From NCBI RefSeq assembly GCF_000341245.1, contig NZ_ANAD01000081.1:34251-98250 (forward strand): 64,000 nucleotides of DNA, in the 5' to 3' direction. Origin of the DNA: Nocardiopsis halophila DSM 44494 (GTDB lineage: Bacteria > Actinomycetota > Actinomycetes > Streptosporangiales > Streptosporangiaceae). Made by a program: the position numbers and the translations under genes. Positions 1 to 8,669 of the stretch are shown in pieces. Positions within the stretch are counted from its first letter, which is position 1. Every line of letters starts with the position of its first letter. Under the pieces are notes generated by a model. The model was not told the origin of the DNA and did no database searches. It saw only the letters and a program-made list of their open reading frames with translations.

Positions 1-992
1 GCACCATGGTCCAGGGGGACGGGTCGGTCGCCAGGCCGTAGCCGGCCGCCCCGGCGCTCACGCCGACCGCGGCGACCGTGACGGCCATGCTCCGGTGGGC
101 CCCGGCCAGCGTCGTCCGGACGTCCTCGCGGGCGACCTCCTCGCCGCCGGTGCGGCGGTCGTCGAGCACCGTCAGGCCGGAGAAAGCGAGGGCGGCGCGG
201 AGCACGACGTTCACGGCGACGACACACGCGACCGCCTCCAGGGCGGACGCCTCGGCGAAGTCCAGACCGAACGCGAAGCAGCCGATCCACAGCAGGGACA
301 GGCCCAGCGCGGCGGTGCCGCCGACGATCCCTCCGCGCCCGAGACGCGACGTCAGACCCAGCAGCAGCAGGACCAGCGAGGCGACGACGGCGGGGAGCGC
401 CCACCCGGCCCATCCGGGGAGGCCGAAGTGGTTCGCTCCGGCCCACGACGCGAGCATGCCCAGCGGGGCGCCGCTGAGCGTCAAGGCCGTGCCCAGGGAC
501 TCCTTCCATGCAGGGCCCAGGATCGCCCCCGCCCCGAGCAGCAGCCCGGCCATGACGGCGGCCGCTGCGACGGCGGCACCATCGGGAAGCGCGCTCTGGA
601 AGAGGAGCCCCGTGCCGCTGAAGAGGGCGACGACCGCGACCGTCGCCGTCCACCTCGCGGCCGTCGGCGACCAATAGGAAGGGTGCTCTTCTAGGGCGCT
701 CCCCACCGCCTCGGGGACTTCATGGACGATCGGGGCAGGCACCGGGTCGTCGGACCGGATGAGGCGCAGGACGGCGCCGTCGGAGATGCCGCGTTCCGCC
801 AGTGAAGTCCCGCCTTCGAGGAGGTCACCGCCGACCGTGCTGAGGTGCCGGGGCAGGGCGGGGCCGTCGGGGGCGTCGCCCAGCATGCGCAGGACGTCCG
901 GCATGAGCGCGCCGATCGGCTCGTCGGCCGGCAGGACGGCGTCGACCCTGCGGCGCTCGCCCACGAGCGTCACGCGGCTCCACGTGGTCATC
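1..992 (-). CDS. eccD: EccD, type VII secretion integral membrane protein (3' end outside window)
   Basis: Membrane-channel component of the ESX/T7SS translocon. About 330 residues are visible. The first 80 or so (beginning MTTWSRVTLVGERRRVDAVL) read as a ubiquitin-like YukD-type cytosolic domain, with LPADEPIGALMPDVL and a DGAVLRLI strand. From about residue 105 the chain turns into successive Ala/Leu/Val/Gly-rich hydrophobic segments, at least six in the visible part, as expected for EccD, which has about 11 membrane helices. The ATG at 992 is preceded by GGAGAAGG. The gene runs off the left edge, so it is partial only because of the window. It lies 47 bases downstream of the TNT-domain membrane gene on the same strand, so the two may be co-transcribed. 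Family assignment is by architecture and T7SS context. Confidence 0.85.
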
Positions 993-1039
993 GCGGTCCT
1001 TCTCCACTGTCGTCATCGGTCGGGCGGGGGCGGACGGCG

Positions 1040-2011
1040 TCAGTCCGGCACGTCTGCGGCCTCGACGCGCTCCAAGTAGCCGTTGCGGAGGAGCCAGCGG
1101 ATGCTCGGCAGTTCGGGCGGTTCGGTGAAGCCGCCGGGGTCGATCCGGAAGCGGAGCCCGCCGCCGGGGCCGTCCTCCGAGCGCGGAGAGTGCGACGCTG
1201 AGACCTGGAACGGGTAGGTGACACGGTATCGGTGGTAGGCCTCGGAACCTTCGGCGGCCCGGACGAACTCCGGCAGCCCGCGCTCCTCGAACGCAAGGCC
1301 GTCGGGGAACAGGAGCGATCCGCTCTCGTGCCCGTAGGCGTCGACGAGCTGTCCCCGCTCCAAGGTGACCTTCGCAGACTCCCCTCCGCCGGACAGGCTC
1401 TCTTCAGCGGAGGTGAGCAGCTGGTCGTCGAGCTCCCGAGCCTCCTGCCGCTCCTGCCCTGAGAGGGGCCGCGGGGCGGAATCGAGGATCACCAGCTCTT
1501 GGAAGAGCCAGCGCGCGGCCTCGTCCTCGGAGGTGAACTCCAGGCCGGTGCGCCCCTGCTCGTATTCGACGATTCCTGCGGAGATGTATCCCTCCTCTTC
1601 TTGGGTGAAGAGGAAGTAGGAGTCGACCTCGCCGGGGTCGGGGCGTTCGTCGCCCGGCAGGACGTACATGTCCGCGGGGACGCCGGCGTCGTCCAGCTCG
1701 GTGCGGAGCATGTCGAAGGAGACCTCGCTGCCGACCCAGTCGGCGGGGAAGGGGGCGGATCCGACCGCGGGGGGACCGGCCTCGGCCTGGGCCTGTTCCT
1801 CCTCCTGCGACTCCAGGTGGCTCTGCAGGTAGGACCAGCCGACCGACCCGGCGCAGCCGACGGCGGTCAGGACCAGGCCAGCGACCAGCTTGGTGATGTG
1901 CTCGTCGAGGCGGCGCCTGCTGCGGTGCGGGCCGAAGACGACGGCCTCCCGGAGCCGCTTGCGGCGCACCGCGATGGACTCCAGGAGTTGGCTGTCGTAG
2001 TCGCGCGCCAC
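1040..2011 (-). CDS. T7SS-linked single-pass membrane protein with C-terminal TNT-like domain
   Basis: 323 residues. Residues 1-38 are basic and cytosolic in character (RRKRLREAV, RSRRRLD), about 40-62 form one transmembrane segment, and the rest is exported and acidic. Residues about 219-316 resemble the TNT domain, the NAD+ glycohydrolase domain of the mycobacterial toxin CpnT: RGQLVDAYG, then FPDGLAFEERGLP, then YHRYRV, then a GPGGG turn, ending NGYLERV. A helical EDEAARWLFQELV segment precedes it. Just before GPGGG the family usually has Gln (QPGGG); here the residue is Asp, so activity is doubtful. It sits between the esx pair and eccD. TNT domains are typical T7SS cargo, but here the domain is on a membrane anchor. 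Whether it is a toxin, a tethered enzyme or a structural derivative is open. Confidence 0.6.
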   Translation of the reverse strand: MARDYDSQLLESIAVRRKRLREAVVFGPHRSRRRLDEHITKLVAGLVLTAVGCAGSVGWSYLQSHLESQEEEQAQAEAGPPAVGSAPFPADWVGSEVSFDMLRTELDDAGVPADMYVLPGDERPDPGEVDSYFLFTQEEEGYISAGIVEYEQGRTGLEFTSEDEAARWLFQELVILDSAPRPLSGQERQEARELDDQLLTSAEESLSGGGESAKVTLERGQLVDAYGHESGSLLFPDGLAFEERGLPEFVRAAEGSEAYHRYRVTYPFQVSASHSPRSEDGPGGGLRFRIDPGGFTEPPELPSIRWLLRNGYLERVEAADVPD

Positions 2012-2149
2012 GAGGGGAGTTCCTTCTGTTCTTCTCTACGAGCAGGACGGCCTCCCGCACCGTAGCGGAAGGCCGTGACAGAGACGATCCGGAGGGGACG
2101 AGCGCGGGCCCCGCCCCTGCGGCGCCTGAGGACGGACGCCGTAGGGGCC

Positions 2150-2455
2150 TTAGATGGACTGGACGGCGGAGTTCGCGCGGCTGAGGGCGTTCTGCGCGGT
2201 GCCGTCGTTCTCTTCCAGGGTGGTGCGCACGAGCCGGATGATCTCGCGGACCTCGTTGGCGGCGTTGTGCCACTTGAGCTCTTTGGCGCTGTACTCGTCG
2301 GAGACGCCGGTGGCCTCGAAGTCGGCCATCGCGTTGGAGACGTCGGTGTCGCGGTCGCCGATGATCTGCTCGAGACGGCTCATCACGGCGTGGATGTTGC
2401 CCTGCGCCTCGGCGGAGGCGCCCATGTCGTAGCTGTTGCGTCCGTTGCCGCTCAT
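2150..2455 (-). CDS. ESAT-6-like (pore-forming ESAT-6 family) T7SS protein
   Basis: 101 residues, almost entirely helical and without a signal peptide. It has the Actinobacteria-specific pattern MSGNGRNSYD, an EAQGNIHAVMSRLE helix, a hairpin around DEYSAKELKWHN (W62-H-N64 where the classical WXG turn lies) and a second helix, VREIIRLVRTTLEEN. This matches the family annotated in Streptomyces ESX loci as pore-forming ESAT-6 family. It probably forms a heterodimer with the neighbouring WXG100 protein 58 bases upstream and is secreted as a folded pair. A good Shine-Dalgarno (AGGAGCACC) precedes the ATG. The low-Cys, Ala/Glu-rich composition fits an ESX substrate. The family is well supported; the secretion role is inferred from context. 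Confidence 0.8.
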   Translation of the reverse strand: MSGNGRNSYDMGASAEAQGNIHAVMSRLEQIIGDRDTDVSNAMADFEATGVSDEYSAKELKWHNAANEVREIIRLVRTTLEENDGTAQNALSRANSAVQSI

Positions 2456-2513
2456 GCGGTGGTGCTCCTAAGCCGGGGTCGGGGCCGCTGATCGTGTTCG
2501 GGGCCGGGGGCGC

Positions 2514-2843
2514 TTACTTGAACTTGGCGGCGTCGAAGTTGGCCGTGGACATGTTCCGTCCGGCGTCGTCGGCCATGGTCTGCGACCCGGTGCGGAACGC
2601 ACTGTCCATCCCGCGCTGGCCCTCGTTGATGGAGCCGAGCCCGGCGTTCAGGTCCGCGGTGATCTGCTCCGAGCGGGCCTTGAAGGAGTCGAAGGCGGCC
2701 TTGCCGGCACCGTTGAACTTCCCGGCCAGGGGCTCGGCAGCGGAGATCAGCTGCTGGATGAGCCCGCTGAGCTCGTCACCGGAGGTGGAGGTCCGGTTGG
2801 CCAGCGTGGTCAGCGTCTGATCGCCGACGTCCCAACGTGACAT
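2514..2843 (-). CDS. WXG100-family T7SS protein with an F-N-G turn
   Basis: 109 residues from the ATG at 2843 (MSRWDVGDQT), preceded by GGGGAGCGAG. An upstream in-frame extension has no family resemblance and was left out. Two amphipathic helices (about 10-40 and 46-80) flank KFNGAGKAAF, so the WXG turn is F43-N44-G45 with Phe replacing Trp. The C-terminus is a loose third segment ending DAAKFK. It is the first gene of the minus-strand group esx-esx-TNT-eccD. It is probably the heterodimer partner of the downstream ESAT-6 protein and a secreted substrate. The sequence is close to generic actinobacterial WXG100 proteins, so partner choice and function are inferred. Confidence 0.8.
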   Translation of the reverse strand: MSRWDVGDQTLTTLANRTSTSGDELSGLIQQLISAAEPLAGKFNGAGKAAFDSFKARSEQITADLNAGLGSINEGQRGMDSAFRTGSQTMADDAGRNMSTANFDAAKFK

Positions 2844-3053
2844 CTGTTCGCTCGCTCCCCAGTTCGTCTCTATCGCACCTGACGGGACCAACCGGCTTGG
2901 ACGCACCGAGTGCCCCAACGGTTGCAGACGGTTTCGGACATCCCCCATCGCGTAGGGAAGCCCTCACCTTTCGTGGTCAAGCATAGGCATAATGCGCCCC
3001 ACGGGACAGTCAGGAGCATCCGCCGCGTCCAGGCGGCAACGGGGAGTACTGGG

Positions 3054-3371
3054 ATGAAGTTTGAGCTGGTGGAGCCGGTACCGGAGCCGGATCCGGTCTG
3101 GGAACGAGGTGACGGGGACCCTGCGGAATCCGTAGACGCCACTGATGACTCGACCACCTCGGACCAGGACGCGCCTCGAGGGCTGCAAGTGGCATTGGAC
3201 ACGATGACATCGCAGGTCAAAGCATCTGGTCAGCAGATCGGCCCCTCATTGGCGAGACTCGCCGCCGCCCTTGACGCCCGGCAGGAGAGCACGGCCGATT
3301 CCGGTCAGCGGGCTCAGAGGATTCCGCAGAGCTTCGAAGCACGGCGTTTTCAGAGCAGGCACGAGGCGTAG
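3054..3371 (+). CDS. Small T7SS-cassette protein of unknown function
   Basis: 105 residues from the ATG at 3054, with GGGGAG ten bases upstream. An open frame reaches back to 2910, but that extension covers the divergent promoter region and has atypical composition. The N-terminal half is acidic and proline-rich (KFELVEPVPEPDPVWERGDGDP). The middle has a predicted helix, LQVALDTMTSQVKASGQQIG, that could pack as a WXG-like helix. The tail is basic and Gln/Arg-rich. No family recognised. It lies 39 bases ahead of the DUF6507-like gene and reads into the toxin-immunity operon, so it may be a chaperone, secretion partner or accessory of the toxin; this is inferred only from position. Confidence 0.6.
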   Translation: MKFELVEPVPEPDPVWERGDGDPAESVDATDDSTTSDQDAPRGLQVALDTMTSQVKASGQQIGPSLARLAAALDARQESTADSGQRAQRIPQSFEARRFQSRHEA

Positions 3372-3410
3372 CCTCCGCCGCCGGAGCACTCGGCAGATGC
3401 GAGGAGAGCG

Positions 3411-3758
3411 ATGAGCGGGTGGGACATCGATGCGGAATCTGTCTTCGCCACATTGAGCTATGTGGGCTCGAAGGTCGGTGGTGAGGACGGAACCGGTGGT
3501 CTCGTCGGAGATTCTACGACGGTCGGAGAGAAGATTACTTACGCCGAGCAGTGCGCTTCGAGTTACCCCATTACAAAGGCGCTCGGGGAATTCGGAGAGA
3601 ACTGCGGGCCTATCCTGCAGGCGATGGTGGCGCGCGGCGCATCATGTGTCACTGGTTGCAGTGATGCGGTTGCGGCCTATCTGGACGGCGACACAGAGAT
3701 GGCGGCACGGGCCCAGGAGCAGGCAGGCCATGCCGATCTGGACGGGTTCTGCATTTAA
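3411..3758 (+). CDS. DUF6507-like small T7SS-associated protein
   Basis: 115 residues with Shine-Dalgarno GGAGAG. The start MSGWDIDAESV matches the MSGWDI signature of small ESX-linked proteins in Streptomyces (DUF6507, recalled, not searched). The body is helical with a Gly-rich loop (GGEDGTGG). It has four Cys residues (positions about 48, 65, 78 and 82), unusual for an ESX substrate. The tail AAYLDGDTEMAARAQEQAG looks like the C-terminal helix of WXG100/EspC-like proteins. The stop lies 17 bases before the toxin start, with the toxin's strong AAGGAGGAG in the gap. The pairing fits a small helical partner that heterodimerises with the toxin's N-terminal T7SS-targeting domain. Confidence 0.6.
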   Translation: MSGWDIDAESVFATLSYVGSKVGGEDGTGGLVGDSTTVGEKITYAEQCASSYPITKALGEFGENCGPILQAMVARGASCVTGCSDAVAAYLDGDTEMAARAQEQAGHADLDGFCI

Positions 3759-3775
3759 AGAAGGAGGAGTCGGCT

Positions 3776-6685
3776 TTGACAGAGGGTCTGGTCAATCCTG
3801 ATGCGATTCCGATTCCGGGGGTCGCGGCTGAGGAGCTTCGCAGTGCGGCAGACGAGCTGAAGAGCGTTGTGGCGGATATTGCGAGCGCCGGACATGAGAT
3901 CCAAGGGTCTTGGCAGGGGCTTCACGATTCATACTCGGCGCCGGAGTCCGGCGACCTCATCGAGAAGATCGACATGGTCCCGGAGAAGGGGGATGAGTTC
4001 AAAGACCTGGCGACCACGGTCGCCGACGCGCTGATCGAGTTCGCGGACAAGGCTGAAGGGCTTAAGAGTGACCTCCTGGCGCTTCAAGATGAAGGGCGAC
4101 TGTTCCTCGAATCGATCGAGGGGGATGAAGATTGGGCTGACGACGATGACAAGCGGGAGGATAACAACGATCTGACGTCGCGCATCAACGACAAGGTCCT
4201 CGCATATCAAGAGGCGGAACGCGAGTGTGCGAATAAGATTACCGCGCTCTTCCCGGAGGGCACTACCTTCGTCGGTGACAATGGAGAGTACCTCCCGTCC
4301 GGCTATGAGGCGTATGGGATGGAAGAGATCCCCAGTGACGCGCAGATGCCGTGGGGCGGAGAAGTAGCCAAAGACGAGAACTGGTTCGTCGATTTTGTCA
4401 AGGGGGTGGGTAGCGCTGCCTTTGAGTACACCGTGCTTGCCCCGCTGCCGACCTTTGCTGATATGACCGGCATTTACAACTCGGAAGAGGGGTGGTTATT
4501 TAATGATAGCTGGAGTGAAGGATGGGCGCATGCGAAAAGTGTCGCAGATGAACAGGCGCAGGGGACTTTCGCGCTCTTTGGTTATCAGAAAGTCTACGGT
4601 ACCGAGTGGAGTGTCTTCGGCGAATGGGAGCATGTCGGGGATAAGGTTTCCGATCCAGCATGGGAAGGGATGTTCAAGGGATTCGTTGCTGCGGACGAAT
4701 TCGGCGAGCGTCCGGCATATAGTGTCGGCACGACGCTTGTCAACGTCGGTGCGGCCGTCCTTGGTGCCGGGGGCGCCGTACGTGGTGCCCAATCGGCCCT
4801 GACCGGTATACGCCAGGTCCGGATGCCGCGTTTCGGAGGCCCGGAGTTCTCTGGAAACGGAGCCCCCGAGCAGACGGGAAATCAGCAGAACCATTTTCAC
4901 CACCAGGGTGGTACGGAAAATGGTTCCGCAGCACCTTCGGGGAGTCAGGGGAACGGGTCCGACTACTCCTACGAGGCGGAAACTAACGGAGAGAGCTCCG
5001 AATGGTGGGGTGGAGATTGGGGCGACCGCTCGGAATCAGGGCGCCAAGACCCGGAAGAGACGCCATCCTCCCAGGAGCACTCCCCACAGAACCCGGTACC
5101 CGATAAAAACGAGAGTGCCCCGGACTCTTCGAATGTTGACGGCAACGGGGCGACAGATGACTCGCACAGCGCCACCGAACGTCAATCCGATCCCCAGCAG
5201 TCCGACGCTTCGCATTCCGAACCCGCAGCGGAAACAGAAGGCGCGGCACGCAGCGGCGAGGACGTGTCCCCCGATCAGTCACCAGGAGAGCAGCTCGAAG
5301 AGCACTCTGCCCAGGAATCCTATGACCGTGAGACCTTGGGGGAATCGAGCGGCGACACGGTTGCAGTCGGGGATGTCGAGCGCTTCCAGCGGCTCATTAA
5401 AGAGAATGACGGAGACATGGCCGAGGCATGGAAGCAATACGAGGAGGAACAGAGGAAATTCGACACGGAAGTCCAAGAGCTCTTCGAGCAGGCGGAGCGG
5501 GAGAAAGCCTCGGTCGCTGCAAGTGGTGACGAACTGCCCGAGAACCAGCATAGTGATACAGGTGCTCCCGATGATGTGAGCGCCAGTACCCCGTTGGATA
5601 ATGGCGGAGCGAGCCGGTTTACAAGCGGTGTGAATAATGGGGATGGTCCGACTACAGGCGGGGACAGAGAAAGCGCTAGCGCGGCCGGGGGAACTGGCGG
5701 TCCAGGCCGTGGAAGCGGTTCGTCAGGGTATGGGAATGGCTCGGAAGGAAACCAAGAAAACGATCTGAGTGACCCCAGAGTCGCACACGATTACTATGTT
5801 GATAGAGCAAATTCCGACCCGGGGTGGTTCGAGCGTCATTACAGGAAGAATGGTTATCGCCTGGATGTTTCCTGGAAGGATGGATATGGAAACCAGCTTC
5901 CGAGTTTGACGCGAGCCAGCGATAGTGATCCATGGGTCTCGCGTGACTCCATTGCGAAGCCGAAGCCGCATTTTTTCATCGATGGCGGCCATCGGGTCGG
6001 TTTCAGAGGGTCGGTTGGTGATTCTCGGATGCTTGAAGAGCTCGACGCGAAGGCGGATGCGCGTGCAAAGGCTATTGAAGCCGATCAGGAAGCCCTTAAG
6101 GAGCTAAGGAATAAGCTCGATGAGCATCCTGACGGGGCGGGAACAAAGAATGAACACTCCGAAGTTCAGGAGGCACGTCAAAAGTATAAGCAGGAGCACC
6201 GTGAGATGGTGGAGGCCAGTGAGGAGTTCGGGGAACTCGCTGCAAAACAGGCGGTTCGAGAACGATACGGAGATGAACTTGCCGATGCAGAACCTATTCC
6301 CACGCCAGAGACTGCCCCAAGCAACGGAAATTCGCAATTCGACCAAATCTGGAGAAAGAAAGATGGGGGGTTTGTTGTCGTAGAAGCGAAGAGTAGCTCG
6401 GACACGCAACTTGGCGAGAGGACAATCAAGCGGGGAGGTGAGTTGAGGCGCGTCTCCCAAGGCACCCACTCCTACTTCAATGATATTCTGGCTCAAATGA
6501 GAGGCAGGGGGGAGCCTGAGCAGAGTATGGCCGACGAATTGGAAAATGCGATACTCAATGAAACTCTTGATTATGTCCTGGTCAAGGGTGACCCGTATGC
6601 CGTGGGAGCTGGTAATGAAAGTGCCGGACGGGGGCACTATGGTGGATACACTATGGAGCAGTTCGATCTCAGTAAGAGTAACTAA
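3776..6685 (+). CDS. T7SS polymorphic toxin: WXG-type head, low-complexity linker, PD-(D/E)xK nuclease-like tail
   Basis: 969 residues, starting at TTG with AAGGAGGAG upstream. Residues 1-155 form the T7SS-targeting head: helices around a W46-Q-G48 turn and Y144-QEA-E148, matching the YxxxD/E export signal. Residues about 200-345 are mixed with a Gly/Ala-rich patch (VNVGAAVLGAGGAV). Residues about 365-675 are a hydrophilic S/N/E/D/Q-rich linker. Residues about 765-840 are charged coiled-coil-like. The tail has D856 in FDQIW and E870-A-K872 in VVVEAKSS, thirteen residues apart, followed by LGER, QGTHSYFNDI and YVLVKG. This is the layout of REase-fold (PD-(D/E)xK) toxin domains, so it is probably a DNase delivered by the adjacent T7SS. 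The following Imm49 gene supports a toxin role. GC is clearly lower than in neighbouring genes, suggesting transfer. Confidence 0.8.
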   Translation: MTEGLVNPDAIPIPGVAAEELRSAADELKSVVADIASAGHEIQGSWQGLHDSYSAPESGDLIEKIDMVPEKGDEFKDLATTVADALIEFADKAEGLKSDLLALQDEGRLFLESIEGDEDWADDDDKREDNNDLTSRINDKVLAYQEAERECANKITALFPEGTTFVGDNGEYLPSGYEAYGMEEIPSDAQMPWGGEVAKDENWFVDFVKGVGSAAFEYTVLAPLPTFADMTGIYNSEEGWLFNDSWSEGWAHAKSVADEQAQGTFALFGYQKVYGTEWSVFGEWEHVGDKVSDPAWEGMFKGFVAADEFGERPAYSVGTTLVNVGAAVLGAGGAVRGAQSALTGIRQVRMPRFGGPEFSGNGAPEQTGNQQNHFHHQGGTENGSAAPSGSQGNGSDYSYEAETNGESSEWWGGDWGDRSESGRQDPEETPSSQEHSPQNPVPDKNESAPDSSNVDGNGATDDSHSATERQSDPQQSDASHSEPAAETEGAARSGEDVSPDQSPGEQLEEHSAQESYDRETLGESSGDTVAVGDVERFQRLIKENDGDMAEAWKQYEEEQRKFDTEVQELFEQAEREKASVAASGDELPENQHSDTGAPDDVSASTPLDNGGASRFTSGVNNGDGPTTGGDRESASAAGGTGGPGRGSGSSGYGNGSEGNQENDLSDPRVAHDYYVDRANSDPGWFERHYRKNGYRLDVSWKDGYGNQLPSLTRASDSDPWVSRDSIAKPKPHFFIDGGHRVGFRGSVGDSRMLEELDAKADARAKAIEADQEALKELRNKLDEHPDGAGTKNEHSEVQEARQKYKQEHREMVEASEEFGELAAKQAVRERYGDELADAEPIPTPETAPSNGNSQFDQIWRKKDGGFVVVEAKSSSDTQLGERTIKRGGELRRVSQGTHSYFNDILAQMRGRGEPEQSMADELENAILNETLDYVLVKGDPYAVGAGNESAGRGHYGGYTMEQFDLSKSN

Positions 6686-6687
6686 GG

Positions 6688-7593
6688 GTGCGAAAAATGG
6701 GGGGTAAGATGGTTTACATCGAGCGACATGAACTTCCGGAGCGGGATTATGTGTCCAGGGTGAAGAAGCTGGAGCGGCTCACCGTTGAGGCGATTCCCGC
6801 TGCTCAGAGGAAAGCGGTTCATTTTGGCATTCTAGCGAACAGGTCATGGGAGCGGCTTCTCGTCAACACCATCGTCGACCCATCGGTTCGCAAGGTGGAC
6901 ACCTGGGAGTCATGGGTTATTGCGTTGCAGGTCCACAGTGCGATGTTCGAGGTGTGCAACGGGGATCCTGGGCATTCTGTGTCCATGCGAATAGGCCATG
7001 AAAGGCATGAATTTACGAGTGCCAATCTCCAATACTTCAACGATGCCGCGCATTGGCTCACAGCCTTCCATCTCGCGATTGCATGCCGCGAGCAGAGGAG
7101 GTTGGAGTACCTTTCTGATGTTCCCCTTGACGGTCTTCGCCAGGCAGCTGCCATCGAGGGGACTGAGTATAATTCGTACATCTACCACTGGGTGGCTGCG
7201 CTTCAGCGCTATGTTAAAGGCGATCCCGAGTTCGTGAGGGAGCTCCTGCTTGCTATCGAGCAATCCGAGCCTGGTGTCGCTACTTTTGGAGATGCCGACA
7301 CCCTGAACAAACTCGTTTTTCCACCGATGAATCTTCTGCGTCTATTTGCGGAAAAGCGGATATCGGAGTTCAATGAACAGCTGGCGCGTTCATTGGAATT
7401 GTGGAGATCCTATCACTCAGGTGGGGACCCTGCGGGGAAGTTGGAGGGAGTGATTCCACTTCCAATGATTGCACTGGCGTGTATGGCTCACGATGCCGGT
7501 GAAGACGACTCGGAAGTCTGGGTGGAAGTCGAATCCGACTATCTCCCGCGTCATATAGTTGAGGGAACCTGGTTTGGTGAATTTGAAACCTAG
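6688..7593 (+). CDS. Imm49-family immunity protein for the upstream toxin
   Basis: 301 residues if the GTG at 6688 is used. The ATG at 6709 (MVYIERHELPERD) has a purine-rich GGGGGGTAAG before it and fits the usual family start better, giving 294 residues. The chain matches Imm49 along its length: DTWESWVIALQVHSAMF, AAHWLTAFHLAIACREQRR, YHWVAALQRY, FPPMNLLRLFAE, EGVIPLPMIALAC and the terminal VESDYLPRHIVEG with GEF. It is all-helical and has no signal peptide, so it should act in the cytoplasm. It starts two bases after the toxin stop, the standard toxin-immunity arrangement. It shares the toxin's lower GC and relaxed codon use. The family is confident; the specific toxin-binding role is inferred from adjacency. 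Confidence 0.85.
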   Translation: MRKMGGKMVYIERHELPERDYVSRVKKLERLTVEAIPAAQRKAVHFGILANRSWERLLVNTIVDPSVRKVDTWESWVIALQVHSAMFEVCNGDPGHSVSMRIGHERHEFTSANLQYFNDAAHWLTAFHLAIACREQRRLEYLSDVPLDGLRQAAAIEGTEYNSYIYHWVAALQRYVKGDPEFVRELLLAIEQSEPGVATFGDADTLNKLVFPPMNLLRLFAEKRISEFNEQLARSLELWRSYHSGGDPAGKLEGVIPLPMIALACMAHDAGEDDSEVWVEVESDYLPRHIVEGTWFGEFET

Positions 7594-7619
7594 AGGAGGT
7601 CCACAGTCGGTGAGTTCGG

Positions 7620-8669
7620 TTAGGAAGTCGGCGCGAGGTGCTGGAGCAGGTCCTGCAGAGAATTGGATCGTCCCTCTGCCTCGGTCACGTTCAGGGGATA
7701 CCAGACGGTCGGGCGATCTTCGGGGCCCAGCCTGAATCCCGGAACGGGGGCCGACAGGGCGTGCTCTAGCCCGACCTCCTGAACGGGGGCATGGCCGATG
7801 GCCATCCCGAACGGGATGGGTATCCCATGCCAGCGCGGTTCATAGGTGAGGTCCGTGCGCCCTGGGACGGTTTTGACCACGAGTGTCCGGATCAACCGTT
7901 CGGCCGTGAGGAGTTCCACCGTGTGCATCAGCTCGTCGTGAGGGACGTCCTCGTGTGGCTGGAGCGCGATGGCCAGGGATAGTGTCTCAATCACGGCTTC
8001 CCGAGTGCGGCGGACGTTGAGGGAGCCGACGAACGGGCGCCGAGCATTGTGAGGGCCGGCCACGAACAGGCGTGAGGGGCGTGGAGCCCGCTTCTTGCAC
8101 AGCTTGGTCAATGCCGACCGGTCCCAAGAAGCTGCGGCAGGTTCGTTCGTACTCCACCCGGCCGGGTTCGTTCCCGCCAGGGTGTTCGCCACGGTCTCGG
8201 CGGCCCCTCCGAGCACGAGGTCCTCGCTGACCGCATGTTGGACGGTCAGTTCGAGGAGGACATGCGTACTGCTCGACGAGGGAGCATCCAGGAAGCCTGA
8301 GACAGTGGTCGTGCCGTTGGAGTGCTGCTTGGGGATGAAGCCGTGCGTCCCGTCCCATTCCAGCGGGAGCCCGTTCACCCCGTCGAAGTGGCCGCGGTCC
8401 GGGTCCGTCACGACCCAACGTGCTCCGGGGCCGGAGAGCAGGGCCCAAAGTGGATGTGTCAGGCGGGCCGAGGACGGTGTCATCACCTGGACGGCGTGGC
8501 CCTGCATCCCGAACACCGCGACGGCATCCGCGATCCAGGACGTCAGGGGGACGAGCGGACGCTCCATCTCGATGAGAACGGCTTTTTCGGCTCTCCTGTC
8601 CACGGCCGGATGGTGCTCTGGGGCGTCGTTCTCGAAATTGGCGACGAGCTCGGTCATGAGGTCGGTCAC
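7620..8669 (-). CDS. DUF6177-like T7SS-associated protein, C-terminal portion
   Basis: 349 residues from the GTG at 8669, which overlaps the TGA of the preceding ORF as GTGA (translational coupling). Recognisable stretches are KAVLIEMERPLVPLTSWIADAV, a TPSSARLTHPLWALL segment, ARWVVTDPDRGHFDG, SEDLVLGGAAETV, NPAGWSTNEPAAASWDR, LTKLCKKRAPRP and a late VQEVGLEHAL. These resemble the body of DUF6177 proteins encoded beside eccC in Streptomyces T7SS loci (from memory, not a search). In those I recall the N-terminal 130 residues as part of one chain; here they are the separate upstream ORF. It is cytosolic with no membrane helix. Function unknown. It lies 26 bases from the convergent Imm49 gene, marking the edge of the low-GC cassette. 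Confidence 0.65.
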   Translation of the reverse strand: MTDLMTELVANFENDAPEHHPAVDRRAEKAVLIEMERPLVPLTSWIADAVAVFGMQGHAVQVMTPSSARLTHPLWALLSGPGARWVVTDPDRGHFDGVNGLPLEWDGTHGFIPKQHSNGTTTVSGFLDAPSSSSTHVLLELTVQHAVSEDLVLGGAAETVANTLAGTNPAGWSTNEPAAASWDRSALTKLCKKRAPRPSRLFVAGPHNARRPFVGSLNVRRTREAVIETLSLAIALQPHEDVPHDELMHTVELLTAERLIRTLVVKTVPGRTDLTYEPRWHGIPIPFGMAIGHAPVQEVGLEHALSAPVPGFRLGPEDRPTVWYPLNVTEAEGRSNSLQDLLQHLAPTS

